Part shown: piece after piece, positions 28,219-37,789 of the stretch
How positions within the stretch are numbered: the first letter of the stretch is position 1
Layout of the letters: every line of letters starts with the position of its first letter
Source of the DNA: Crocinitomicaceae bacterium
GTDB taxonomy: Bacteria > Bacteroidota > Bacteroidia > Flavobacteriales_D > Crocinitomicaceae
NCBI GenBank assembly: GCA_016709005.1
Contig: JADJEU010000006.1
Span: 62,001-126,000 of the forward strand
Direction: 5' to 3'
DNA: 64,000 nt
Notes under the pieces: generated by a model
Seen by the model: only the letters and a program-made list of their open reading frames with translations
What the model was told of the DNA's origin: nothing
Database searches by the model: none
Program-made: the position numbers and the translations under genes

Positions 28219-30869
28219 ATGAAAGTACTCGAACTAAGAGCCATGCGCGGACCAAATTATTGGTCAGTCAGAAGACATAAACTGATTGTAATGACGCTGG
28301 ATCTGGAAGATCTGGAAGAAAAACCTACGAATGTAATTCCAGGATTTTTGGAGCGTCTTGAAAAAATGTTTCCGACCATGTATGAGCATCGTTGTTCCGA
28401 AGGTTGCCCGGGAGGATTTTTTATGCGTGTGAAAGAAGGCACCTGGATGGGTCACGTCATTGAACACATTGCACTCGAAATTCAATCTCTTGCCGGAATG
28501 GAAGTTGGTTTTGGACGTACGCGTGATTACGGTCAGAAAGGTGTCTATTTTGTCGTGTTTGATTATTTGGAAGAGCGTGTTGGATTGTATGCTGCAAAAG
28601 CTGCTATTGCAATTGCGGAAGCCTTGATTGCTGGCAAAGAATATGATTTGCAAGACGATATTCAGGAGATGCGTGAGTTGCGTGAAAGCAGCAGACTTGG
28701 ACCAAGCACCGCCTCGATAATAGACGAAGCGGTAAGCAGAAATATTCCGTGGATTCGTTTGAATAAATATTCACTTTGTCAACTTGGATATGGTGCAAAT
28801 CAAAAGCGAATTCAAGCGGCCGTAACAAGCAATACAAGCAGCATTGCCTTAGAATTAGCATGTGATAAAGAAGACACGAAATTTTTATTGGAGCAAGCGG
28901 AAGTGCCAGTTCCTAAAGGTGATATCGTTCGCACCGAAGTTGGATTAAAAGAAGCAGTTGAACGCATCGGATATCCTTTGGTTGTAAAACCTGTAGACGG
29001 AAATCACGGTCGTGGAATCACCGCCAACATTAAGGATTGGGATACTGCAGTATTAGCATTTGCTGCTGCAAAAGATGTTTCGAAAACAATTATCGTAGAA
29101 AAATATATTACGGGTGAAGATTATCGTTTACTGGTTATTAATTACAAATTAGTTGCTGCTGCTTTGAGAAAACCGGCGCATGTGATTGGTGACGGAAAAT
29201 CAACTATTCAGCAATTAATTGATGAGGTAAATAAAGATCCGCGCAGAGGTTATGGTCATGAAAAAATGCTGACCATGATTTCAATTGATGCGATGACTGA
29301 AAAAATTCTTACTAAAAAAGAATTGACTTTAGAGTCTGTAATTCCTGCCGGAGAAAGATTGGATTTAAAAGATACGGCAAACCTCTCAACAGGTGGAACA
29401 GCAAGTGATGTAACGGATATCGTACATCCGTATAACATTTTCATGGCAGAGCGTATTGCACGTATTATCGGATTGGATATTTGTGGTATTGATGTCATGA
29501 CTTCTGATATTTCTATTCCGGTAACAGAAACTGGCGGAGCGGTTTTAGAAGTAAATGCAGGCCCAGGTTTGCGCATGCACTTAGATCCAACAGATGGTCT
29601 TGCACGAAATGTTGCTGCGCCAATTATTGATATGTTGTTTCCGCACGGATCGGATGCGCGCATTCCAATTGTTGCAGTGAGCGGAACAAATGGTAAAACG
29701 ACTACAACACGTTTGATGGCACACATGGCCAAAATGAAAGGTTTTAAAGTTGGTTATACAACTACCGATGGTGTCTACATTCAAAACAGAATGTTAATGA
29801 AGGGTGATTGCACCGGACCACAAAGTGCTGAATTTGTTTTGAAAGATCCAACTGTAAATTTTGCAGTTTTAGAATGTGCAAGAGGCGGAATTTTACGTGC
29901 AGGTTTAGGCTTCAAACAATGTGATATCGGCATCGTTACAAACGTAACTGCAGATCACCTGGGTCTTAAAGGAATTCATACACTCGAGCAACTTGCAAAA
30001 GTAAAAGGTGTGGTGCCAGAAGTGGTAAAAAAAGATGGCTACGCAATTCTGAATGCAGATGATGATTTGGTGTATGCGATGCGAAAAAATGTGCAAGCTA
30101 ACGTTGCGCTTTTTTCACTCGATGAAAATAATCCACGAATCAAAGCACTTCAAAAATTAGGCGGAATTACTGCTGTTTATGAAAATGGATTTATCACAGT
30201 TTGTCGTGGAACGTGGAAGATGCGCATCATTCGCGCCGTAGATGTACCATTGACTTTTGGTGGTAAAGCAGTCTTCATGATTCAAAATATTTTACCGGTT
30301 GTAATCAGTGGTTATGTTCAAGGATTTGGAATAGAAGACATCAAAGTTTCGTTGGAAACATTTATTCCGTCACCGGCTCAAACACCTGGCAGATTGAACA
30401 TGTTTAATTTCGAAAATTTTGATTTGCTTTTAGATTACGCGCACAATCCTCCGGGATTAAGAGCGCTTCAGAAAATGATTGAACGCATGGACGGTTCTCC
30501 AAAAGTTGGAATCATTGCGGGCGTTGGTGACAGACGTGTTGAAGACAATAACAACATCGGAAAAATTGCTGCTGAAATGTTTGATGAAATCATCGTGCGT
30601 CAGGATAAAAACCTGCGTGGAAAATCAGAAGATGAATTGATCGCGATGTTGGTTGACGGGATTAAATCAGTTGATCCAAATAAAAAAATTACCATCATTC
30701 CATCTGAAAATGAAGCTATCCGTTTTGCGGTAAAAACGCTATCAAAGGTTCACTGATTGTACTGTGTTCTGATGTAGTTCCTGAAGCTTTAGATTTAGTA
30801 ATGGAACTAAAAGCCAACGAAGCCAACAAACTTTACGAGTTTAAGAAAGAGGATATTCCGAATCTTTAG
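28219..30869 (+). CDS. cphA: Cyanophycin synthetase, 3' end frameshifted
   Basis: The enzyme that builds cyanophycin by adding Asp to the backbone and Arg to each side chain, using ATP. I use the ATG at 28219 rather than the TTG ten codons before. The N-terminal part (VGFGRTRDYGQKGVYFVVF) is followed by an ATP-grasp region near residues 215-480 (PLVVKPVDGNHGRGITANI, VLEVNAGPGLRMHLDP) and a Mur-ligase domain with P-loop GTNGKTTTT at residues 490-498 and ADHLGLKGI. The chain then ends early at 30756. One missing A in the A5 run at 30732-30736 restores AVKNAIKGSLIVLCSDVVPE and a stop at 30869. Length would be about 880 residues. Divergent from cphB. Confidence 0.93.
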
Positions 30870-30954
30870 GGTTTGGGCATTGATTTGAGATTTTTAAATT
30901 GATTTACGAATTTCGATTAACGATTTCAGATTTGCGAAGTTAAATTGCTCGTAG

Positions 30955-30974
30955 GGGCGAATTTTCATTCGCCC
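30955..30974. repeat. Perfect hairpin GGGCGAAT-TTTC-ATTCGCCC
   Basis: An 8-bp perfect stem with a 4-base loop in the gap between cphA and the next gene. No T run follows. I recognise this as a common dispersed intergenic hairpin; it is not convincing as a terminator. Confidence 0.55.
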
Positions 30975-31003
30975 ATTGGTTATTGAATAAAGATTAAACC
31001 TTT

Positions 31004-31840
31004 ATGAGTAAAGTTGATTTTCGCAAAAACTATGCACTGTTGACCGATGAAAGATTATTAGATCTTTTGTCCAACTCGGCAGAGGAATTGAAAGAGGATG
31101 CCCTTGAAGCCTTGCTTGATGAAATTGTGCAACGTAAACTGACAATTCCGTCGAACCCTGATTTGCAAAGTAAAATTCAGGAGGTTAGAAATAACTTTCG
31201 TGAAAAGTCATTAAAACTCAAGGCATACGAATTGAGATATGGCGGAATGGAAATTTCAGAAATTAAGTCCATTCTAATTAAAGAAGGATTAGCAGAAGAA
31301 AAAGTCGCAGAATTAATTTTGAGATTGCCCAACATAGAATTTGACAGCAAAGCATTTGTAGAATTCATAGCTGTAAAAACGGATATCAGAAGACAGCAAT
31401 TTGTAACTTCAAGTTTTGTCTTTGGGATTGGTATAATCTCCTTAATAGTTTTTGGAATTTCTGAATCCATGGGAATTGCGTACTTTCTAGCGGGCGTTGT
31501 GGCAGTTCTATTTATTCGATATTTTATTCACAACTCAGACGCCTTGAACACTGGAAAATATTGGACCGATCTTATTCGCAATAAGCCGCTAGAAATTATA
31601 TGGCTAAAACCTATTGAAGTCAAAACAAAGCTTTACTTTGTTCTGACAATCGATACCGAAAATTTTTTCGAATTGAAAACGACCAACGGTAATACTTTGA
31701 ATGTAGAATTATTAAACAGAAAGGAAAACGAAATTTTTCTGGATGGTGTAATGAATCTTTTACCTCATGTTCATTTTGGATATGATGAGAGGTCGCAGGA
31801 GCTTTTTCAGAAGACACTTCGACCTTTTGGAGAATGTTGA
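31004..31840 (+). CDS. Unknown protein with central transmembrane segments
   Basis: A 278-residue protein with no signal peptide. Residues 1-120 are charged and helical (LLTDERLLDLLSNSAEELKE, GGMEISEIKSILIKEGLAEE). Residues about 135-175 form two membrane segments (TSSFVFGIGIISLIVFGISE and MGIAYFLAGVVAVLFIRYFI), after which a soluble domain of about 100 residues follows (VLTIDTENFFELKTTNGNTL). No family recognised. The order suggests an inner-membrane protein with a helical N-terminal and a C-terminal domain on the same side. It lies between cphA and a short second copy of the cphA 3' end. Confidence 0.65.
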   Translation: MSKVDFRKNYALLTDERLLDLLSNSAEELKEDALEALLDEIVQRKLTIPSNPDLQSKIQEVRNNFREKSLKLKAYELRYGGMEISEIKSILIKEGLAEEKVAELILRLPNIEFDSKAFVEFIAVKTDIRRQQFVTSSFVFGIGIISLIVFGISESMGIAYFLAGVVAVLFIRYFIHNSDALNTGKYWTDLIRNKPLEIIWLKPIEVKTKLYFVLTIDTENFFELKTTNGNTLNVELLNRKENEIFLDGVMNLLPHVHFGYDERSQELFQKTLRPFGEC

Positions 31841-31915
31841 AAAACATGGTATTTATCGACCTATAAGAGCGGTAGTTGTAGAATAAGTACTGATGGGACA
31901 TTGGACATAGGAATC

Positions 31916-31970
31916 AAAGCCAACGAAACCAACAAACTTTGGGAGTTTAAGAAGGAGGCCAGTCCGAATC
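31916..31970. repeat. Second, diverged copy of the cphA 3' end
   Basis: 55 bases that match 30810-30864 (inside the true end of cphA) at 48 of 55 positions by my count, with no gap. Read in the same frame it still encodes KANETNKLWEFKKEASPN, compared with KANEANKLYEFKKEDIPN at the end of cphA. It stands alone, without the rest of cphA, downstream of the 278-codon gene. Confidence 0.7.
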
Positions 31971-32114
31971 GTCAATCGTTGGGATTTTACTAATGATTAA
32001 AAATTAATTTGCGATTAAGGACGAATGATTGTGATTTCGAAAAACGGATTTGAAAGTTTAATTGAGTTCTAAAACTTATATCTTTATCAGGAATAAATTT
32101 TTTAAATCTTCGAA

Positions 32115-33296
32115 TTGTCAAAATTTTTTACGATAAGTATTTTCTTTCTATGGGGAATCCATTCAAGCGCAGAAGCTAGCTTAAATTGGGCACTTGACTC
32201 GTGTTTTAAGTATCATGACGTTAATTGGAATTTTGTCAAGAGTTCATTTGATAATCAACTTGTAGATTGGGGAATAACGTTTGAAAAGGATGATTCAGCA
32301 TTTGCCTACCATACTTTTTTTTCTGAATTTGAGACCTACTATAAACCCATAAGAAAAACGGACTTAACTGATAGCTTATTCAATCAACTCGCTAGACTTG
32401 GTGGATTTCAGCTAATGAAAGACCGTGACCCTGTGAACATGAAATTTCTGAATATTTGGTGGCTTGATATTCATCGAAATTTTAAATCGGAGATTAGATT
32501 GAATAAAATTCCAAATTCAGATTTGTCCTCAATTCAGGCTTTAATGATGAGATCAATAGAAGGTAGGATTCATTTAGTCGACATCGCAAGGTTAATTTCT
32601 TTTACAAGGCCAAATTCAGTCTTCAATACCAAGGAATATCAAAAAATATTTATTGGAATTTTTTATCCTTTAATTTTGAATCTTCTCGAAATCGAAAATG
32701 AAGAAAAAGTCATTATTGATATTAGTAAACAACTAAAACCAATTTTCAAAAAAATTGACTGGAAAAATTTCGAAGAAGAGTGGATGGCCTTAATTGATAC
32801 AACTCTTACAATATCTGAAAAGGATAGTTTAGACAACGGACAAAAAATTAGACGAATGTTGAGTGAAGCAAACGATGGCTTTATATTACCAAAATCTGCA
32901 TTACTTGAAAAAACACTTCGCTCGGATTCTCTGGTTGGAGACTATAGAACATATTTGAAGAAATTGAATGGTATTATTTCATCGATACTGGCTGTTCACG
33001 AAAGAAATCTTTCACAATTACATCCTTTAAAAAATCTAAGTTCCGTTTTGAGTGGAATGCAAAAGTTCGATAAGTCGTTGACTCCGACAGTTTTGCTAAG
33101 CGCGGCGCTCCGTGTTTCATACTCAGAGTATGACTTAAGGAATGAAGTCTATCAAAAGTTGTTGGTCTTGTTTATCGCGAATTATGAATGGGAACTTAAG
33201 GATGATCTTAAAAGATCGCAAGAAGATAGAAAGATAGAAAGAGAAAAAATTGAAAAACGAACGTTAGAAGAAGAACCCCTTTTTGAAAATGACTAA
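32115..33296 (+). CDS. Secreted protein of unknown function
   Basis: A 393-residue protein that would start at TTG 32115, giving the signal peptide MSKFFTISIFFLWGIHSSAEA; no ATG is available ahead of the signal segment, so TTG is a reasonable choice. The mature part is helical and charged, with blocks such as NIWWLDIHRNFKSEIRLNK, SFTRPNSVFNTKEYQKIF and LHPLKNLSSVLSGMQKFDKS and a long charged C-terminus (DDLKRSQEDRKIEREKIEKR). No family recognised. Upstream spacing to the previous gene is 274 bases and includes the cphA-like repeat and AT-rich sequence. Confidence 0.55.
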   Translation: MSKFFTISIFFLWGIHSSAEASLNWALDSCFKYHDVNWNFVKSSFDNQLVDWGITFEKDDSAFAYHTFFSEFETYYKPIRKTDLTDSLFNQLARLGGFQLMKDRDPVNMKFLNIWWLDIHRNFKSEIRLNKIPNSDLSSIQALMMRSIEGRIHLVDIARLISFTRPNSVFNTKEYQKIFIGIFYPLILNLLEIENEEKVIIDISKQLKPIFKKIDWKNFEEEWMALIDTTLTISEKDSLDNGQKIRRMLSEANDGFILPKSALLEKTLRSDSLVGDYRTYLKKLNGIISSILAVHERNLSQLHPLKNLSSVLSGMQKFDKSLTPTVLLSAALRVSYSEYDLRNEVYQKLLVLFIANYEWELKDDLKRSQEDRKIEREKIEKRTLEEEPLFEND

Positions 33297-33400
33297 TGTT
33301 CTACCATAATTAACATCAGAGGGCAAATAATAAGGTACTAAAATAAAATTTCATAAATATTGAGTTGAAGATTAATGTAAATCAAAGTTGATGGTACGCT

Positions 33401-34810
33401 TTATTCCACCTGCATAATATCACGCAAAGAAACCCATTCTGAACCACCCGAATACTCTACCTTGACAGCATCTCCTGATATCTCTTTAACTACCCCGTAA
33501 TAGAATTTTCCATCTGCCCTTCGAGCTTGAATTTTATCACCCACTTTTAAAGCAGGTAACATTTTTACCTGATTTGTTTTTACGGTTGCGCGTGAACAAT
33601 CATCATAAATTACTGCATATCCACTAGTCGTAATTTCACTAATCACACCTGAGTAATATTTGCCATCTCCTGAGTAATAAATAAAGGCGCGTGAACCTAC
33701 TTTATAACTGGTGGTATTGGATGATGTTGTGGTGTTGGTAGTTGTTGTAGTCGTGCTTATAGAAGTTCCACTAACAGAATTTTCAAAACTTACTTTTGCA
33801 AGATAAGGTAGTTTGTCTTTTGCGACTTTGCACTGCACGCCTATTTGAAGCGGTAAGTATAAATAGCCCTCTTTCGTAAAAACAGGAACACCGCCTCTAA
33901 CGCTTAGAGCACTTACTGTTGTTGAAGCACCCGTTTTCCAATTCATTAATTTTAAAGGAACATTTACGCTGAATCCGCTTAAAACTATGTTTTCATTATC
34001 ACTATGGATGGCAACATGTGCGGCATCATTTTCGGTTGCAATTTCTTTTTCAAGTTTGAGTGTTACCAGATTTACAATCTTGAGTTTTTTATTTTGAACA
34101 TACATACAAAATTTAGAGTCAGATGTAAATGCAATGTTTTGAATGTCTCCACTTCCCGCAAGATTTAGAAGTTGTTTTCCTGTTTTGAAATCATAGAGAA
34201 AAAAACCTTTGTTTCCATTTGCACAACCTACTGCCACAAATCGGTCCGCAGCGTCAACCTGAATAGCATTTGGAATATCATATGACCCTGAAACTTCAGA
34301 AAAAAGTGTAAATCCAATTTCACCTGTTTTTTTATCGACCAAAACAGATTTGAATTTATCATCGGGTGAGTGAATAATCATGGGTACATGTTTTGTCAAA
34401 CCGCTAGAACTGGCTAGATAAACTACAGCGAATTTGAGTAGAACGGAGTCTTTCAAAATACCCATTTTTGGATCCATGGTATAGAGCCATTCGCGCTTAG
34501 TTACCTTTTTGGTTGCATCATCGTAGGTGTTTATGTTCTTTGAAACAATAACGTCTGCACCATAGGAATGAATACCATATCCAATTTTGTGAGATTTTGA
34601 CCAAAGTTGTTGTCCTGTTTTTGCATCGATTGCTATGATAGATCCCGGATAATCTGTTTTGGCAAGTATCATATCATCAATATATTTGATGTTTAGCAGT
34701 GAAGTCGTTTCTTCTTCTAAACAAATTTTTTCAAAAGAAGTATACTGAAGTTGACCAAACAAAGAAGATGCGGATAACGTAATCGCAACAAAGAAGAAAA
34801 ATTGTTTCAT
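33401..34810 (-). CDS. Secreted propeller protein with two C-terminal Tudor-like domains
   Basis: A 469-residue protein with signal peptide MKQFFFFVAITLSASSLFGQ. The N-terminal 330 residues resemble a PQQ/WD-type propeller (SIIAIDAKTGQQLWSKSHKI, FFLYDFKTGKQLLNLAGSGD, MNWKTGASTTVSALSVRGG). A Thr/Ser-rich linker (TTTTTTNTTTSSNTTS) leads to two repeats of about 45 residues, VGSRAFIYYSGDGKYYSGVI and VGDKIQARRADGKFYYGVVK, both Tudor/agenet-like. In eukaryotes that fold binds methylated residues, but here it is exported and the ligand is unknown. No sorting domain is seen at the C-terminus (LRDIMQVE). Possibly periplasmic. Confidence 0.65.
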   Translation of the reverse strand: MKQFFFFVAITLSASSLFGQLQYTSFEKICLEEETTSLLNIKYIDDMILAKTDYPGSIIAIDAKTGQQLWSKSHKIGYGIHSYGADVIVSKNINTYDDATKKVTKREWLYTMDPKMGILKDSVLLKFAVVYLASSSGLTKHVPMIIHSPDDKFKSVLVDKKTGEIGFTLFSEVSGSYDIPNAIQVDAADRFVAVGCANGNKGFFLYDFKTGKQLLNLAGSGDIQNIAFTSDSKFCMYVQNKKLKIVNLVTLKLEKEIATENDAAHVAIHSDNENIVLSGFSVNVPLKLMNWKTGASTTVSALSVRGGVPVFTKEGYLYLPLQIGVQCKVAKDKLPYLAKVSFENSVSGTSISTTTTTTNTTTSSNTTSYKVGSRAFIYYSGDGKYYSGVISEITTSGYAVIYDDCSRATVKTNQVKMLPALKVGDKIQARRADGKFYYGVVKEISGDAVKVEYSGGSEWVSLRDIMQVE

Positions 34811-34982
34811 AAAAAATGTATTTCACTAATTATATCAGAACTAAGTTAATACAGTTGTTGTGCCAAAATGAATTTGGCTAGAAATATTTAATGTCGGATT
34901 GTTTTGTTTCTTAAAAAGATAGTCGTCGCGACAAACGTGCTATCCGCTAAAGAATTATCTGTTTGGCTCGCGCTTGCGGTGT

Positions 34983-35870
34983 TTAACCAATCACAAACTT
35001 ATATCCAACACCTCTGATATTGATAATTTTCAGACTAGGATCAGCCTCTAGTTTTTTGCGCAGTTTTGAAACAAACACATCTAAGGTTCTGCCAACATAA
35101 TCACCTTCATCGCCCCAAACTAAATTTAGAATGTAGGCGCGCTCGAGGGTTTTATTTTCATTTGAAAAAAGTAAAAAAAGTAAATCGGCTTCCTTGCTTG
35201 ATAATTCAATGGATTGTTTTTTGGAACGAAGTAACATCGATTTTTGATCAAATTGAAAGTCACCTATCTTGATGGATTCTGGACCAGGTTTCGTCTTGTT
35301 GTTTTTTTTTCGCTTAAAGAGAATGAACGCTGCAACTCCGATTGCAGGAATCACAAGTAAATACAAGTAGGATGATGAAGATTTTTTAGCTGCCGTGTCT
35401 GAAAATCCTTTTTCCAAAACAGTTTGTCCTGCAGGCAGAGTTTCAATCAACGTAAAGTAAAACACATAACAATCTTCAGGTAAAGCCCGGCCTTCACACG
35501 CAACCGAACTGTCATTGGCGGCGGGATTGACTTCAAAACTATGCACCACCTGATTTGTTCCGCAACGCTCAGCTTCTACAATATAGCTCGCGTTCAATCG
35601 CGAGTCGGATAAATATTTCCAGGTTAGATAACTTAACACAGCAGGCACAAATGAAAAAGTTCTTTCAAACTTCAAGGCGTAACGCCCGTCAATCTTTTCA
35701 ATTGGCATAACACGTGAGGTGCTGTCACCCAATTCCAATAGAAATTCATGTCCTATCGTTCGAAGGGCAACTTTAATGTGTTGGTCTTCAGTCTCAGCAT
35801 GCGCAAGTGTGCCCGCTGCAGCCAGTGCAGTGATTAGAAAAATTCGCTTGAAGATTTTGCAAAAGTTCAT
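34983..35870 (-). CDS. Membrane-anchored one-component regulator with C-terminal winged helix
   Basis: A 295-residue protein; ATG 35870 is preferred over a TTG two codons earlier. It has an N-terminal signal/anchor (FLITALAAAGTLAHA), a periplasmic domain to about residue 165 with two likely disulphide pairs (ERCGTNQ, SVACEG, EDCYVF), a transmembrane segment YLYLLVIPAIGVAAFILF and, after a basic stop (KRKKNNKTK), an OmpR/PhoB-type DNA-binding domain (SSKEADLLFLLFSNENKTLE, YVGRTLDVFVSKLRKKLE, IINIRGVGYKF). This is the reverse of ToxR, whose winged helix is N-terminal. It would sense a periplasmic signal and act on DNA directly. No kinase or receiver domain. Confidence 0.85.
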   Translation of the reverse strand: MNFCKIFKRIFLITALAAAGTLAHAETEDQHIKVALRTIGHEFLLELGDSTSRVMPIEKIDGRYALKFERTFSFVPAVLSYLTWKYLSDSRLNASYIVEAERCGTNQVVHSFEVNPAANDSSVACEGRALPEDCYVFYFTLIETLPAGQTVLEKGFSDTAAKKSSSSYLYLLVIPAIGVAAFILFKRKKNNKTKPGPESIKIGDFQFDQKSMLLRSKKQSIELSSKEADLLFLLFSNENKTLERAYILNLVWGDEGDYVGRTLDVFVSKLRKKLEADPSLKIINIRGVGYKFVIG

Positions 35871-35998
35871 GGGCAAATTTACCGGAATAAAATCCTGTAA
35901 GAATTAAATTACTTAAGATTTACACTAATTTACATTTCTTAACGCTTGTGTTTTTCAACAGGGTATACTTTTATTCGAAAGATGATAAATCAGAAATT

Positions 35999-36898
35999 AT
36001 GAAAAAGGAAATTCTTAAAAATATTCTAGTCCTAGGCGGAGTCTATTTACTTGTCGCTTGTTCCCAAGGCAAGTCGGCTGATGTGATTACGGACGCAGAT
36101 ACACTTGTTCAGAAAGAGGATCAAGTTAGTTCAGAGCCGCATCCATTTGGGGGTTGGTATTGTCCGGATAATTTAAACGGATTTCCCGCGGTTGATATCG
36201 CAGATTGGAAAAATGTGCCTGTTGTCAATGGCAGAATGCCAACTCTTGAAGAAGCTCAAAACGGTACTTCTTTAATTTATGTTGATCCGGCAGAATATCC
36301 AAATGCAAAAGTATTGGGGATTACAATGCCAAAACTGGCAACCTATAACAATGCAAATACCGGGCGTGAAGATTTAATAATTGTTATTCAAGCTTTCACC
36401 GTAAATGAAGATTCAATTGTTGGATTTAGATTTTTGAATGGAGGAAACGGCAGTGCCCGATTATCAGAAGTGAAATTTCTTTCAGAGGATGAAATTGCAA
36501 AAATGCCTGCGTCGAAGTTTGCATCCATTAGTCTGGAGATAAACGCTTCTGCAGACTATATCAGAGAGGTAATGACGCACATTGATTACTACGAAAGACT
36601 TAAGAAAATAGTGGATCCAAATAATCAATTTGAAAGTGGTTGGAGAAATATGACCAATGTAAATTATCACTATGCACAGTCAGGTGCTGTTAAAGCGCGC
36701 TATGCAGATGTACTATTTGGTAATTTTTATATTCAAAATGATTACACCGAATTCACCGAAAAATTTATGCTGTTAGAAAACGGCGAAACCAAGACAACAG
36801 AATTAAAGATAGTTTGCGGTCCGTTTAAAGCTGATTTTGAATCTCAGAAAGCAATCTTAAATGACTGGGCTCAAAAGGTAAAAGAGCTGAGTGAATAG
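35999..36898 (+). CDS. Lipoprotein of unknown function
   Basis: A 299-residue lipoprotein. The ATG at 35999 gives MKKEILKNILVLGGVYLLVACSQ with the lipobox cysteine near residue 21; the longer frame from 35948 adds a polar stretch. After a linker comes a beta-rich domain (GGWYCPDNLNGFPAVDIADW, SLIYVDPAEYPNAKVLGI, DSIVGFRFLNGGNGSARL) and a helical part near the end (AILNDWAQKVKELSE). Family not recognised. It is divergently placed from the membrane regulator at 34983-35870, with 128 bases between, so the two may be functionally linked. Confidence 0.6.
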   Translation: MKKEILKNILVLGGVYLLVACSQGKSADVITDADTLVQKEDQVSSEPHPFGGWYCPDNLNGFPAVDIADWKNVPVVNGRMPTLEEAQNGTSLIYVDPAEYPNAKVLGITMPKLATYNNANTGREDLIIVIQAFTVNEDSIVGFRFLNGGNGSARLSEVKFLSEDEIAKMPASKFASISLEINASADYIREVMTHIDYYERLKKIVDPNNQFESGWRNMTNVNYHYAQSGAVKARYADVLFGNFYIQNDYTEFTEKFMLLENGETKTTELKIVCGPFKADFESQKAILNDWAQKVKELSE

Positions 36899-36988
36899 TG
36901 TTGTGTACCGGATAATAAAACAAGTTGATTTGTCATACATGATTGAATCTGTTTTTTCATTAGCTTAGAAATTATATTGGAAGAGTCT

Positions 36989-37225
36989 ATGAAAAAAATG
37001 ACCTGCAGACAACTTGGTGGAGCATGCGATGAAACATTTTATGCCCGCACCTTTGAAGAAATGGCAAATCAAAGCAAGCAACACGGAGCGGAAATGTATA
37101 AAAAAGGAGACAAGCCGCACGTGAATGCCATGGCAGAAATGCAAAAACTAATGGCGTCCCCTGCAGATATGCAAAAGTGGATGGAACGTATGCGTGTGGC
37201 TTTTGATAAGCTGCCGAGTCTATAA
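36989..37225 (+). CDS. Small DUF1059-like protein
   Basis: A 78-residue protein. The ATG at 36989 gives MKKMTCRQLGGACDETFYAR, with two cysteines and a T-F-E-E-M helix, as in the DUF1059 family of small soluble proteins. The C-terminal half (ADMQKWMERMRVAFDKLPSL) is helical. A TTG four codons earlier is less likely. Function of the family unknown; it may be redox or stress related given the cysteines, but this is only a guess from the motif. Confidence 0.7.
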   Translation: MKKMTCRQLGGACDETFYARTFEEMANQSKQHGAEMYKKGDKPHVNAMAEMQKLMASPADMQKWMERMRVAFDKLPSL

Positions 37226-37280
37226 TCTTCATGCTTAGTAAGTGGCTTGAAGATTTATTAATCGCTGATCATATTTTGAC

Positions 37281-37727
37281 TTAATCTTTTTTCTTAACCC
37301 ACTCCGCGACCCTCTCACCAGGCGCAAGCACATCTTTATGAAAGTACAGAACAACGGTTGTGTCGTACGAAATATCTGCTGCTTCAATTTCTACTTTGTG
37401 GTTGTGATTGGAATAATAATAACCATCAGATTCCAGAATAAATTTTGCGCGACCACCTGCCGGATCATTTATAATTTCTGCAATAGAAATGAGAGGAATT
37501 TCTTCGTTGCGGCTCCATTCAAAATCACCTTTGAAGAAAAATACTTTTTCAAAAATAATTTCAAAACTGTGATGTGTGGTAAAATCAGAACTTGCCCAAA
37601 TCACTAGTTTTTTTCCGTCGTAAGAAGCAACTTTAAAAAAGTCAACCAAATCTTCGCGCGAAAATTTTTCGTTGATCTGATCAACCGTTTGTTGAATGGA
37701 TTTGATATGGTCTCTGTCAAATGACAT
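37281..37727 (-). CDS. Small soluble protein of unknown function
   Basis: A 148-residue product without signal peptide or membrane segment. It starts with a helical stretch (HIKSIQQTVDQINEKFSRED) and then strands (GKKLVIWASSDFTTHHSFEI, RAKFILESDGYYYSNHNHKV, TTVVLYFHKDVLAPGERV). The pattern suggests a compact cytosolic fold, but I do not recognise the family. It stands between the DUF1059 gene and the TPR-SpoIIE gene and is transcribed in the same direction as the latter. Confidence 0.6.
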   Translation of the reverse strand: MSFDRDHIKSIQQTVDQINEKFSREDLVDFFKVASYDGKKLVIWASSDFTTHHSFEIIFEKVFFFKGDFEWSRNEEIPLISIAEIINDPAGGRAKFILESDGYYYSNHNHKVEIEAADISYDTTVVLYFHKDVLAPGERVAEWVKKKD

Positions 37728-37789
37728 ACGAGTAGTACGAAACTAAACGTTCAAAGTTTTGTTTTGGTGTTGAACCTACAAGAAAAAAA

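Noticed and set aside
30955..30974. Terminator of cphA
   Set aside because: Strong hairpin but no T run follows, and the same hairpin type is a dispersed repeat.
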